NCBI RefSeq assembly: GCF_030413595.1
Contig: NZ_CP129238.1
Span: forward strand, 2,976,001-3,040,000
Source: Planococcus liqunii
GTDB lineage: Bacteria > Bacillota > Bacilli > Bacillales_A > Planococcaceae
Length of the DNA stretch: 64,000 nt
Direction of reading: 5' to 3'
The notes beneath the pieces were generated by a model. It was given only the letters and a program-made list of their open reading frames with translations, made no database searches and was not told where the DNA came from. Below are positions 53,881-63,062 of the stretch, in pieces (the stretch's first letter is position 1; the number at the start of each line of letters is the position of its first letter). Both the position numbers and the translations under genes were made by a program.

Positions 53881-54902
53881 TGAGTAACACCCATTTTTTC
53901 TAATTCTTCTGTTACTGCATCCAATGTTAGTAATAAATCTTTAATTTCTTGAATAGACAAACGATGAGTATTATGTGAGTTATACTCCCAGCCTTCTGAG
54001 ATTTCTTCTTCACCTTCAGTAAAGTACTTATTATAGTTAAGGTCACGGTTATCAGCCGGAATACGGTAGTATCCTCCCATGTCTGTAGCCACTGCCATTT
54101 CTTCTCTTGTTAAAAGTGTTTCATAAAGTTTTTCACCATGGCGAGTCCCGATTACTTCTATCGGATTGTCTGCTTTGAAAAGTTCTTTAACCGCTTGAGC
54201 AAGATCCCCAATAGTTGAAGCAGGAGCTTTTTGAACAAAAATATCTCCTTGATTTGCATTTTTAAAAGCAAACAAAACCAATTCAACAGCGTCATCTAAT
54301 GACATTAGATAGCGTGTCATTTCAGGGTCTGTGATTGTTAAAGGTTTTCCAGCTTTGATTTGCTCGATAAAAAGAGGAATAACCGATCCGCGTGAAGCCA
54401 TCACATTGCCGTACCGTGTACCGCTGATTGTCGTATCTTCAATATCTACTGTACGCGATTTTGCAACAGTAACTTTCTCCATCATCGCTTTGGAAATTCC
54501 CATTGCGTTGATTGGGTATACTGCTTTATCAGTAGAAAGGCAAATAACATTTTTTACATTATGTTGGATAGCAGAGTTAAGAACATTTTCAGTCCCTAGC
54601 ACATTTGTTTTAACAGCTTCCATCGGGAAAAATTCACAAGAAGGAACTTGCTTTAATGCAGCGGCATGAAATACATAATCCACATTGTTCATTGCTGTAT
54701 TAATACTGTTTACGTCTCGGACATCACCAATATAATATTTAACCTTTTTATTATTTAATTGCTTTCTAATATCTTCTTGTTTTTTTTCATCTCTTGAAAA
54801 AATACGGATCTCTTTTATGTCTGTATCTAAAAATCTTTTTAACACAGCATTCCCGAAAGAACCTGTACCACCAGTTATTAATAATGTTTTATCCCGAAAC
54901 AT
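53877..54902 (-). CDS. capE: CapE: UDP-GlcNAc 5-inverting 4,6-dehydratase
   Basis: The 341-aa short SDR has ITGGTGSFGNAVLKRF (about 9-24), the catalytic LSTDKAVYPINAMGISK segment, and RYGNVMASRGSVIPLF. It performs the first step of UDP-L-FucNAc synthesis. It begins a tight capE-capF-capG cluster with 4-base overlaps. Soluble, unlike the membrane-bound CapD paralogues in this window. Confidence 0.95.
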   Translation of the reverse strand: MFRDKTLLITGGTGSFGNAVLKRFLDTDIKEIRIFSRDEKKQEDIRKQLNNKKVKYYIGDVRDVNSINTAMNNVDYVFHAAALKQVPSCEFFPMEAVKTNVLGTENVLNSAIQHNVKNVICLSTDKAVYPINAMGISKAMMEKVTVAKSRTVDIEDTTISGTRYGNVMASRGSVIPLFIEQIKAGKPLTITDPEMTRYLMSLDDAVELVLFAFKNANQGDIFVQKAPASTIGDLAQAVKELFKADNPIEVIGTRHGEKLYETLLTREEMAVATDMGGYYRIPADNRDLNYNKYFTEGEEEISEGWEYNSHNTHRLSIQEIKDLLLTLDAVTEELEKMGVTQ

Positions 54903-54907
54903 TTTAT

Positions 54908-56062
54908 TTACCTCTTTTCATTTATATAACTTAAGAATTCATGAGTGGGTACGATAAATTCATGGAAATCAAAGTTTTCTATTGCATTGCAATTTCTTTT
55001 CATTTTATTTATTTCTTGGAAACTTAAGTTAATTATTTTTTTCAATATTTTTGATATTTCAGCATCTTCCTCTACAAAAAAACCATTTACATTCGGAATT
55101 AAATATTTTGCTAAGTCACTAGTATTAGTCGTTATAACGGGAGTTCTACACCCCATGCTTTCAACAAACTTCGTTGGAAATCCAGCGTTATTCACTCTTT
55201 TATTTTCTCGAATAAATATTTGAAAATCTGATTTTTTAACATATTCTAAACTTTTTGAGTGATTTACTCTTCCAACAAAGATTACATTCTTTCTTACAGT
55301 GTCAAGTAACTCCTTATGCTCCGGATAATATTGTAAATACTCTTCTTCTTCCAAACCAACAATTGTAAAATTGAAGTTTTTCTTATCTTTTTGAATTGTA
55401 TGGAAAGCTTCAATCACCAAATTTAATTTATCTTTGTGTTTACCAGGGTTTCCACTATAAATAAACTTTATTATTTCTTGATTATTTGAATCTGTTTTTT
55501 CCCATTTTTCTTCTTCAGCATCTATTAATGGTGGAATCACAATAGTTTTCACATATTTTTTATAGTAATCTCTCAAATAATCACTTATACAGATAATACC
55601 GTCAATTCTTTTGTGTAGATATCTCATTCTAAAAGTCGTATCTAACTTTTTTATAGCTCTTTTATCTTCATACCATTCAGTACAATCTGAAATAAGTTTT
55701 ATATTATTCTTCTTACAAAAATTAAGTAAATTAAATAAAGCAAATGATTGGTAATTATAAGCAATAATTATATCCACATTAGAATATTCTTTTATTATTT
55801 TTTTAATTTCATTTATACTAATTAAATAATGTAACCACTTCTTAGAAGTGGTTGGAAACTCACGACTCCATACTTCAAAACCTTTAATAATTCTTTTTTT
55901 ATTTAAATCAAGGCTTATTGATTTACTTCTGTTAACATCTGAAAACACCACATTATAACCTAATTTCTTAAAAATTTTAGCATTATTGAGTACTCGGTGA
56001 GCAGCGGCGTCTTTGTCAGGTAGTTCAAATGCCCCGATATATATAATTGTTTTTTTATTCAT
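54908..56062 (-). CDS. Glycosyltransferase family 4
   Basis: The 384-aa GT-B protein starts with IIYIGAFELPDKDAAAHRVL, has KFIYSGNPGKHKDKLNLVIE at the domain junction, and REN.RVNNAGFPTKFVESMGCRTPVI carrying the acidic donor-site residues. It lies five bases upstream of capE. Donor and acceptor unknown. AT-rich. Confidence 0.85.
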   Translation of the reverse strand: MNKKTIIYIGAFELPDKDAAAHRVLNNAKIFKKLGYNVVFSDVNRSKSISLDLNKKRIIKGFEVWSREFPTTSKKWLHYLISINEIKKIIKEYSNVDIIIAYNYQSFALFNLLNFCKKNNIKLISDCTEWYEDKRAIKKLDTTFRMRYLHKRIDGIICISDYLRDYYKKYVKTIVIPPLIDAEEEKWEKTDSNNQEIIKFIYSGNPGKHKDKLNLVIEAFHTIQKDKKNFNFTIVGLEEEEYLQYYPEHKELLDTVRKNVIFVGRVNHSKSLEYVKKSDFQIFIRENKRVNNAGFPTKFVESMGCRTPVITTNTSDLAKYLIPNVNGFFVEEDAEISKILKKIINLSFQEINKMKRNCNAIENFDFHEFIVPTHEFLSYINEKR

Positions 56063-56082
56063 CCACCCTATACTCCTTTATT

Positions 56083-56643
56083 TTACTCTCTAATATACGT
56101 CGATATTTTATTTTCTCTTTTTTGCATTACTATTGAATTATTAGGGAAATCCCCTCTAATTACACTACCTGCTCCTATTACGCAATTATCGCCTATAGTA
56201 GTTCCTTTTAATATTACAGTATTAGCACCTACCCAAACATTTTCGCCAATTTTAATCGGTGAGGTTTTATATTTTAATGCTTTCAAACCATCTTCATGAC
56301 GAAAATCATGATCATGATCATACATTAAAACATTTGGCCCTATTTGAACGTTATCGCCTATATGAATTTTTTCATGGCATACTATCATACATCCATGATT
56401 TAAAAACACGTTATCTTTAATAATAATTTCAGCTTCTTTTCTTAAACTAATTTTTGTTCCACTTCTTATTTTCGTTCTGTTTCCAAATGAAAGCTTTCCA
56501 CCCCTATTTAAATTTATTTCAGTAAATGGAGAAATATGATTCAATAGAGTGAAAGTGAAACTTTTATAGTTGAATAGTTTTATGAAAGAAAATCTGACGT
56601 ATGTATATAATAAATTGAAAGATGCCTTTAAAATTTTTTTCAT
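56083..56643 (-). CDS. Hexapeptide-repeat O-acetyltransferase
   Basis: The 186-aa protein is a left-handed beta-helix acyltransferase. Hexapeptide repeats run through IIKDNVFLNHGCMIVCHE, IGDNVQIGPNVLMYDHDHDF (with the catalytic His region), and IGENVWVGANTVILKGTTIG. It is related to WcaF/NodL-type enzymes and probably O-acetylates a capsule sugar, like CapH in S. aureus, although it is shorter than CapH and not its close relative by eye. Confidence 0.88.
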   Translation of the reverse strand: MKKILKASFNLLYTYVRFSFIKLFNYKSFTFTLLNHISPFTEINLNRGGKLSFGNRTKIRSGTKISLRKEAEIIIKDNVFLNHGCMIVCHEKIHIGDNVQIGPNVLMYDHDHDFRHEDGLKALKYKTSPIKIGENVWVGANTVILKGTTIGDNCVIGAGSVIRGDFPNNSIVMQKRENKISTYIRE

Positions 56644-56678
56644 TTTTCCTCCTAAATACCATTATAGGATTTAACAAA

Positions 56679-57794
56679 TTATTGATAAGCTTCATTTATT
56701 TCTTTTAAGTAAGCTTCTACTACAATATTTCTATCAAACTCTTTCTCAATTTTCTTTCTAGAATTGAGTCCCATTTTCTTTTTCTCTTCATATGTCAGTT
56801 TTAAATATTGTTCTATTCTTTGTGTTAAACTATTGGTATTTTGAGGTTCGAAAATAAAACCATTAACTTCTTCATCAATGGTTTCTCTACACCCTGGTAT
56901 ATCCGAAGCAATAAGCACTCTTCCAGTTGCAGCAGTTTCTAATAAAACATTCGACATCCCTTCTCCTCCATGAGAAGCTTGAATTATACAATGAGCCTTC
57001 TTTATAAAGGGTTTTACATCAGCTTGATATCCTAAGAAAGATATAATTTTTTTGTCCTCGTATTCTTTTATCAACTCTTTATAGAGTGGTTGGGTTTCTT
57101 CAACAAAACCTATTATTTGAAAAGTTGTTTCCGGATACTTTTGTTTAATTATTTTGGCAGCTTCTAAATACTGATCAATGCCTTTATCTTTCATTATTCT
57201 TCCTATAAAAATAAATGAAGCATTGTCTTCTTCAGGAAATTCTTTTAAAGTATACTCTTGTAAATTTACTCCTGATCCAGGTATAAGTTTAGTTGTTCCT
57301 TTAACTATTCCGTTCTCTACTAGAGTTTGCATATCTTGTGTATTTTGAAAGAATACACAAGCAGATTTTTTTAAACTAACTTTATAAAGTGTTGAGAGAA
57401 AAAACTTCAAAATAGGACTTTTACTAAACCCGCTACCTAATCCAGTAATATTATTTATACAAGGTACCTTTAATATTCTACAAGCTAATCCTCCATATAA
57501 ATTCGGTTTAATAGTGTAAGTTAATACAACATCCGGTTTTACTTGTTTAAGAACTTTGATATAACTAATTAATAATTTCAAATCTGTAGTAGGATTTGTC
57601 CCTCTTCTATCAACTTTTGTTTCTACAAATATACATCCCCAATTGACCATTTCTTGAATATAATCTCCGTCTGGACAAGAAATAACCACTTCATAGTTCT
57701 CTTCTATTAGTTTCAAAATTATTTCTTTACGCAATTTATACAGCCAAATATCATTATTAGCGAGAAGCATTATTTTTTTTCTTTTAGCTATCAT
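56679..57794 (-). CDS. Glycosyltransferase family 4, CapL-like
   Basis: The 371-aa GT-B protein has LANNDIWLYKLRKEIILKL, VDRRGTNPTTDLKLL, VLTYTIKPNLYGGLACRILK, FIFIGRIMKDKGIDQYLEAA and ASHGGEGMSNVLLETAATG. These features are shared with the S. aureus CapL/PglA-like group, where CapL adds L-FucNAc to lipid-linked D-FucNAc. ATG 57794 lies one base after the upstream stop, with GGTGG in front; a longer start would overlap the upstream gene. The CapL assignment rests on sequence type plus neighbours. Confidence 0.82.
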   Translation of the reverse strand: MIAKRKKIMLLANNDIWLYKLRKEIILKLIEENYEVVISCPDGDYIQEMVNWGCIFVETKVDRRGTNPTTDLKLLISYIKVLKQVKPDVVLTYTIKPNLYGGLACRILKVPCINNITGLGSGFSKSPILKFFLSTLYKVSLKKSACVFFQNTQDMQTLVENGIVKGTTKLIPGSGVNLQEYTLKEFPEEDNASFIFIGRIMKDKGIDQYLEAAKIIKQKYPETTFQIIGFVEETQPLYKELIKEYEDKKIISFLGYQADVKPFIKKAHCIIQASHGGEGMSNVLLETAATGRVLIASDIPGCRETIDEEVNGFIFEPQNTNSLTQRIEQYLKLTYEEKKKMGLNSRKKIEKEFDRNIVVEAYLKEINEAYQ

Positions 57795-57795
57795 C

Positions 57796-58680
57796 TTAAT
57801 AACTACCACCCTGTTCTTTACCTTCAGCCAGAGCAATACTCTCCTCAAAGCTAAGTTCATTAAATTTAAAACCGTTTATTCTACAATCACTTGCATCAAA
57901 CACAACATTCCCAAACATCTTACGCGTCATCATAACTTTATTGCCAACTACTTTTATAATACTCCCTAGCAAAGTTGAGTTATAAACTTTCTTATGATGA
58001 TTTTCCGCTATCTTATTCACCATTTTTAAAGTATCTACATCTTCAGGATTCTTCACTAAAAACATACCCGAACTTTTAATATTTATAAGGTGAATGACGA
58101 CATCCGAAAGATGATCTACAAAAATCATGCTTCTTCTATTATTAATCTTAGGAAAAACTGGTGTCTTCCTTGCAAGCTTACTAAGAGCTCTATAATTACC
58201 AGGACAATCTGGTCCGTAAATTATCGGAATCCTTAAAATAGAAATTTTAAATTCTGAAGATTGAAGACCATTTAAAAGTTCTTCTGCTTCCAGCTTACTC
58301 TTCCCATAATAAGAAGTGGGTAACTGTTTTGTACTTTTGGAAATAACCGTGTCTTCCCCAATTTTTCCTATAAGCCCATAGACAGCCATGGTGCTTAAAA
58401 AGACAAAGGATTCAACTCCTTCAGATTTCGCTTTACCAGCTAATTCATAGGTTAAATCTCTGTTAACCTTATAGTATAATTCTTCATTCTCAACTTTTTC
58501 TTTCTGATGAACAATTGCAGCTACATGATAAATAGCATCATAAATAGAGAAATCTTTCTCTTTCCAGGCATTATTTCTGACTGAAATATAATTTATATCC
58601 CAATTCATATTTAGTTCAGATATACGTTTTGCAAATTGGGTACCCGCATAGCTATTTTCGCCAGTAATTAATACCTTCAT
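57796..58680 (-). CDS. NAD-dependent epimerase/dehydratase, CapN-like 4-ketoreductase
   Basis: The 294-aa SDR has ITGENSYAGTQFAKRI at the N-terminus, FLSTMAVYGLIGKIGED, SYYGKSKLEAEELL (Tyr-x3-Lys) and LRIPIIYGPDCPGNYRAL. In S. aureus CapN reduces the CapD product to UDP-D-FucNAc, and its gene neighbours capM as here. It ends directly before the priming transferase start side of the operon (next gene upstream stops at 58681). Reaction inferred from context. Confidence 0.85.
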   Translation of the reverse strand: MKVLITGENSYAGTQFAKRISELNMNWDINYISVRNNAWKEKDFSIYDAIYHVAAIVHQKEKVENEELYYKVNRDLTYELAGKAKSEGVESFVFLSTMAVYGLIGKIGEDTVISKSTKQLPTSYYGKSKLEAEELLNGLQSSEFKISILRIPIIYGPDCPGNYRALSKLARKTPVFPKINNRRSMIFVDHLSDVVIHLINIKSSGMFLVKNPEDVDTLKMVNKIAENHHKKVYNSTLLGSIIKVVGNKVMMTRKMFGNVVFDASDCRINGFKFNELSFEESIALAEGKEQGGSY

Positions 58681-59274
58681 TTAAGACACCTCACGTTTTC
58701 CTTCTTTAACCCCATCACTTTTCAAAACACTGAAAACAGTCTTCAAAAAAATCTGCAATTCCAATCCAGGGCTCTTCTTTTCAACATACTCTCCGTCAAT
58801 CTTTGCTTTCACTTCAATTGGCAATTCATCCCGCCCGCTAATCTGTGCTAGTCCTGTTAACCCAGGCAGCACATCATTCGCCTTGTACTTATCCCGCTCC
58901 GCTATCAAATCATCCTGATTCCATAGCGCAGGACGCGGACCAATTAAGCTCATCTCACCTTTTAAGATATTAAACAATTGAGGAAGTTCATCCAGGCTTG
59001 TTTTACGTAAGAACTTGCCAATTTTAGTAATGTACGAATCCGGCTTATCCAGCATATGGGTTGGCATGTCATTTGGTGCATCTATTTTCATCGTTCGGAA
59101 CTTCAAAATCTCAAACTCTTTCTTGTCTTTGCCAATCCGGCGTTGCTTAAAAAATACCGGTCCCGGAGACTCAAATTTGATTATGAGTGAAACAATCAGC
59201 AAAACGATTGATAATACGATTAGCGTTGTTAGAGATAAAGAAAAATCGATAATTCGTTTAGCCACTGAGAACAT
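58681..59274 (-). CDS. Undecaprenyl-phosphate sugar-1-phosphate transferase, CapM-like
   Basis: The 197-aa phosphoglycosyltransferase has one N-terminal membrane helix, FEILKFRTMKIDAP, LRKTSLDELPQLFNILKGEM and LPGLTGLAQISGRDELP. It should transfer D-FucNAc-1-phosphate to undecaprenyl phosphate, beginning capsule unit synthesis. ATG 59274 is chosen because AGGGGAA precedes it; the ATG at 59298 lacks a site. Paralogous to the 233-aa enzyme of locus 1. Confidence 0.93.
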   Translation of the reverse strand: MFSVAKRIIDFSLSLTTLIVLSIVLLIVSLIIKFESPGPVFFKQRRIGKDKKEFEILKFRTMKIDAPNDMPTHMLDKPDSYITKIGKFLRKTSLDELPQLFNILKGEMSLIGPRPALWNQDDLIAERDKYKANDVLPGLTGLAQISGRDELPIEVKAKIDGEYVEKKSPGLELQIFLKTVFSVLKSDGVKEGKREVS

Positions 59275-59355
59275 ATTGTGTTCCCCTTTCTCTTTCATGT
59301 CTTATTTATAGAAGAAACATAATTAACAAAATTATTTACTTTTACAAAAAACAAA

Positions 59356-59376
59356 ACTCCTGATAAAAATAGGAGT
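59356..59376 (-). terminator. Weak terminator-like hairpin between capD and capM genes
   Basis: ACTCCT/AGGAGT stem with a 9-base loop; GGAGTTTTGTTTTTTG follows on the minus strand. Probably only partial termination, since the downstream genes seem part of the same pathway. Confidence 0.45.
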
Positions 59377-59470
59377 GTAATAATGTCTGCTGGAAAAGTA
59401 ATGAGTTTCTCAGCTTTCCATAACATATGTGTACCTCTTTCTTTATTCGTAATTTTTCTCTTATTTAACA

Positions 59471-61303
59471 TTAAACGCTGCTGACTAAATGTTTAGGAAC
59501 TTCAACATTCTTCCGATTCGCCAATCCAATTAAAGTCTGCTTAACGTCTTCATCCGTCATCTCGGGCAGTTTCTCTAATATATATTTCAGTTCCATATCG
59601 CCTACTGGATTCGCTTTCCCGATATAAATCTTTGGAAACACTTGATTACTTTGAATCTCATCTTCATTTAGAAGCTCTTCAAACAACTTCTCTCCAGGAC
59701 GTATGCCTGAATATTTAATCTCAATTTCATCTTCTGTATAGCCAGAAAGACGAATCAAGTTTTTCGCTAAATTCACAATCTTTACCGGTTCTCCCATATC
59801 CAAAACAAACACTTCTCCACCTCTTGCTAGAGATCCGGCTTGAATGACTAATCGAGAAGCTTCTGGAATTGTCATGAAGTATCTAGTCATTTCTGAATCT
59901 GTTACGGTGACAGGTCCACCTACTGCAATTTGTTTCTTGAACAGTGGAATGACCGATCCGCGAGAGCCCAGCACATTCCCGAAACGGACAGCTACAAATT
60001 TGGTATCGCTGCGTTTCGCTAAGTTTTGGACAATCATCTCAGCAAATCGCTTAGATGCACCCATAACATTCGGTGGGTTAACGGCTTTATCAGTAGAGAT
60101 CATAACAAAACTCCCTACTCCTGCTTTGTGTGCAGCTTCAGCAACATTCTTCGTACCATGAATATTGTTTTTTACCGCTTCTGTCGGATTGCCTTCCATG
60201 AGTGGCACGTGTTTATGTGCCGCTGCGTGGTAGACGACGTCCGGCTGATATAAATTCATAATATCTTGGATGCGTTTATAATCCTGGACATCAGCAATAA
60301 TTGGAATTAGTTCTGTATCTGCTGCAATCGTTTTGCGCAGTTCCATATCAATCGTATAAATCGAATTCTCTCCATGGCCAAGTAGAAGCAATTTTTCAGG
60401 ACCAAAGCGGGCAATTTGCCGGCATATTTCCGATCCGATTGAGCCACCTGCACCCGTCACCAATACTGTTTTTCCAGTAAGCTGATCTTTGATTTTATTC
60501 ATATCAAGTTTCACTTCATCACGGCCAAGTAGGTCTTCAATTTTCACATCTTTGATGTCCGTAACAGACAATTTCCCCGTCATAATGTCTTCGATGAGCG
60601 GAATTGTCTGCGTCCGAATTCCGGTGTCGACCACTTTTTTGATCAGTTCCGCAGATTCCCGTTTTCCAAGAGACGGAATAGCAAAGATGATGTGTTCAAT
60701 CTTGTTGTCTTTGACTACATCCACTATTGCATCAGTTCCACAAACGACACGGATACCGTAAATCTCCAGTCCCTGCTTTTTGACATCATCGTCAACAAAA
60801 GCGACTGGCAGGAGGCCACGTTCTTTGTTGTTCAAGAGCTGGCGAGCCACAAGTGTACCTGCCTGGCCTGCTCCGATAATTAATGTCCGTTTTTGATCAG
60901 GCATTTTCTTGCCAATCAGCATGTCCCGCATCAATCTCCATGAAAGGCGAGAACCTCCGATTAAGAGCAAGTGCAGCATCCATGTAATCGCAAGCGCTCG
61001 AAGCAACACATCTCCTCTTACTAAATACTGAACAGCGCCCACCGCAATGATTGAAAACGTCACGGCTTTAAAGATCGATGTCAGTTCTCCAATCGATGCG
61101 TATTCCCATACTTTCCGGTACAAGCCGTAATACAGTGCCAATGCATGGTGAGCCAGAAAAATCGTTAACGCACTCGCCAGCAGAAATTCACTTTCAAACG
61201 GATTGATCCACGGATGCAACAGGAAGTACCCGATAAAAATGGAAAAGAAGACGATTAACGAATCGACTAAGGCGAGTAAAGAAATCCTGTTTTTTAAAGA
61301 CAA
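59471..61303 (-). CDS. capD: Membrane-anchored UDP-GlcNAc 4,6-dehydratase (CapD), copy 2
   Basis: The 610-aa protein has the same layout as copy 1: four N-terminal helices, IIGAGQAGTLVARQL, GAGGSIGSEICRQI and STDKAVNPPNVMGASK with Met in place of the SDR Tyr. It closely resembles copy 1 throughout. With the CapN-like reductase it should supply UDP-D-FucNAc for the CapM-like primer. A TTG start at 61303 follows AAAGGATGG; the ATG inside that region opens only a six-codon frame. Confidence 0.94.
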   Translation of the reverse strand: MSLKNRISLLALVDSLIVFFSIFIGYFLLHPWINPFESEFLLASALTIFLAHHALALYYGLYRKVWEYASIGELTSIFKAVTFSIIAVGAVQYLVRGDVLLRALAITWMLHLLLIGGSRLSWRLMRDMLIGKKMPDQKRTLIIGAGQAGTLVARQLLNNKERGLLPVAFVDDDVKKQGLEIYGIRVVCGTDAIVDVVKDNKIEHIIFAIPSLGKRESAELIKKVVDTGIRTQTIPLIEDIMTGKLSVTDIKDVKIEDLLGRDEVKLDMNKIKDQLTGKTVLVTGAGGSIGSEICRQIARFGPEKLLLLGHGENSIYTIDMELRKTIAADTELIPIIADVQDYKRIQDIMNLYQPDVVYHAAAHKHVPLMEGNPTEAVKNNIHGTKNVAEAAHKAGVGSFVMISTDKAVNPPNVMGASKRFAEMIVQNLAKRSDTKFVAVRFGNVLGSRGSVIPLFKKQIAVGGPVTVTDSEMTRYFMTIPEASRLVIQAGSLARGGEVFVLDMGEPVKIVNLAKNLIRLSGYTEDEIEIKYSGIRPGEKLFEELLNEDEIQSNQVFPKIYIGKANPVGDMELKYILEKLPEMTDEDVKQTLIGLANRKNVEVPKHLVSSV

Positions 61304-61451
61304 TAGTTGTCCATCCTTTCTGGTATCTTACTTTCATGTTTATTTTTTAGAAAAAAATAACAGTATTTAAATCCATTCCCTATTTTATCACAAAAAAATT
61401 TGCTAAGTATGGGATATTCCTATCATTTATTGTAAATTTTTTTCAAATTTA

Positions 61452-62216
61452 CTAAAATAGTTTCCACCATTTGGCCTTCGATACTTTCTGAGGTTCTAAA
61501 ATCACCATGTGTTTGTCTTTCACGATGCTTTCATTATTCGCTAGCAAAATCTCGATCATCTCGTGCTGCTTCTTTTTCTCCAGAACGGCGAGGCCTTCTT
61601 TAAAGGCAAAAGGACGTTTCGACATATTATGGACATCAGAGCCGTAGCAATGGATCAAATTAGCATCCAGCAGCGAAAACGCTGTACGCTGGATGGCTTT
61701 CCCGAAACTGCCGACAAGGGAACCGGATGTCACTTGAGCCAGCGCACCGTGCAGCAATAACCGCTCCAAGCGCTCAGGCTTTTCGATGATGCCTTGATTG
61801 CGTTCGGCGTGGGCGATAATTGGTATGTAGTTGGCAGCAATGAGTTGCTGAATGATGGGTACGGTATAGGCAGGAACGCCGGATGACGGCAATTCCAATA
61901 GGACATAGCGCGAGTCGGCAAGCGTCAAGGCTTCGCCGGTTGCTAAACGTTCCGGCAGTTTATCGGACAAACGGCATTCGTTGCCGCTGTATACTTCGAT
62001 CGGCAAGTTTTGTTCGTCTATGCAGGCTTTAGTTATGGCCAGTTGCTGCTTCGTTTTCTGGACATCGGTAGGGAAATTCGGATGGTGGGCATGAGGGGTT
62101 GCGATAATGCCTGTCAGCCCTTCTTCCAGTGCTTTGTCGAGAAGCTGTTTCGTCTCCTCCATCGTTTCAGCACCGTCATCAATTCCTGCCAGGATATGTG
62201 AGTGGGTATCAATCAT
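61452..62216 (-). CDS. PHP-domain protein tyrosine phosphatase (CapC/CpsB/YwqE family)
   Basis: The 254-aa metal-dependent phosphatase has MIDTHSHILAGIDDGAETME (first metal motif), IIATPHAHHPNF, NECRLSD, PIIAHAERNQG and HCYGSDVHNMSKRP (C-terminal Asp-His). It removes phosphate from the Tyr-rich tail of the BY-kinase. It is encoded directly after the kinase gene. It is the only such phosphatase in the window and could act on both kinases. Confidence 0.94.
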   Translation of the reverse strand: MIDTHSHILAGIDDGAETMEETKQLLDKALEEGLTGIIATPHAHHPNFPTDVQKTKQQLAITKACIDEQNLPIEVYSGNECRLSDKLPERLATGEALTLADSRYVLLELPSSGVPAYTVPIIQQLIAANYIPIIAHAERNQGIIEKPERLERLLLHGALAQVTSGSLVGSFGKAIQRTAFSLLDANLIHCYGSDVHNMSKRPFAFKEGLAVLEKKKQHEMIEILLANNESIVKDKHMVILEPQKVSKAKWWKLF

Positions 62217-62245
62217 GCGTGTTTCCTCCTTGCTGTAAAAAATTA

Positions 62246-62282
62246 GGCCGCACCCTTTTAGGGGGATAAACAGGATACGGCC
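62246..62282 (-). terminator. Hairpin between kinase and phosphatase genes
   Basis: GGCCG and CGGCC flank a longer imperfect dyad; on the minus strand GCGGCCTAATTTTTTAC follows, so partial termination or attenuation between capB- and capC-like genes is possible. Confidence 0.5.
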
Positions 62283-62337
62283 AGCACTTGTACATTTTGT
62301 TTATCATTCAAAGAAAAAAGTAAAAAGGAAATCCTTT

Positions 62338-63057
62338 TTACTTTTCAGTACCGTAGTATTGATAGTAGTAGCCGTCTTTTAGGGGCACGAAATTGTTCAA
62401 GACCGCACCGATGATCCGACTATTGGAAGCAGCAATGGCTTCTTTCGCTTTTAACGCCTGTTCTTTTTCTGTTTCTCCGGAATTGACCACCAGTATCGTA
62501 CCTTCGCATTTGCTGGCGATCAATTGGCCATCGGCTACTGACAAAACCGGTGGCGCATCGAAAACAACGAGGTCGTACATGTTCTTCAATTGCTCCATCA
62601 GTTTATTCATCGACTGGGAAGCAAGCAGTTCTGCCGGATTCGGTGGAATCGGTCCGCACGTCAATAAGTCGAGGCGGTCCACTTCTGTTGCTTGGACCGC
62701 TTCTTCAATGCTTGCCTGGCGCGTCAAAACGTTCGACAAGCCTTTCAAATTCGCCATATGGAAAGTGTGATGGGTCGTTGGTTTTCGCATATCGCCGTCG
62801 ATCAACAATACTTTTTTGCCTTCTTGGGCGAATACGACCGCTAAATTGGCTGCGGCGGTGGATTTTCCTTCCCCTGGTGCTGCAGACGTGACAACAATCG
62901 AACGGATATCTGAATCCGGTGACGAGAAGTTGATGTTGGTCCGAAGTGTCCGGAATTGTTCCACGACGAAAGAGCGTGGGTGGGTATGAGCGACCAGTTT
63001 TCTTGGTGCTTGCTGCAATTTCAATCGTTTGGCTTGTTTTCTTTTCTTAAAGAACAT
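62338..63057 (-). CDS. CpsD/CapB-family protein tyrosine kinase, copy 2
   Basis: The 239-aa BY-kinase has Walker A SAAPGEGKST (about 58-67), Walker A' LLIDGDM, LVVFDAPPVLS and a C-terminal GYYYQYYGTEK Tyr cluster. It is about two-thirds identical by eye to the kinase of locus 1. Activated by the modulator encoded five bases upstream. Confidence 0.95.
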   Translation of the reverse strand: MFFKKRKQAKRLKLQQAPRKLVAHTHPRSFVVEQFRTLRTNINFSSPDSDIRSIVVTSAAPGEGKSTAAANLAVVFAQEGKKVLLIDGDMRKPTTHHTFHMANLKGLSNVLTRQASIEEAVQATEVDRLDLLTCGPIPPNPAELLASQSMNKLMEQLKNMYDLVVFDAPPVLSVADGQLIASKCEGTILVVNSGETEKEQALKAKEAIAASNSRIIGAVLNNFVPLKDGYYYQYYGTEK

Positions 63058-63062
63058 AACGC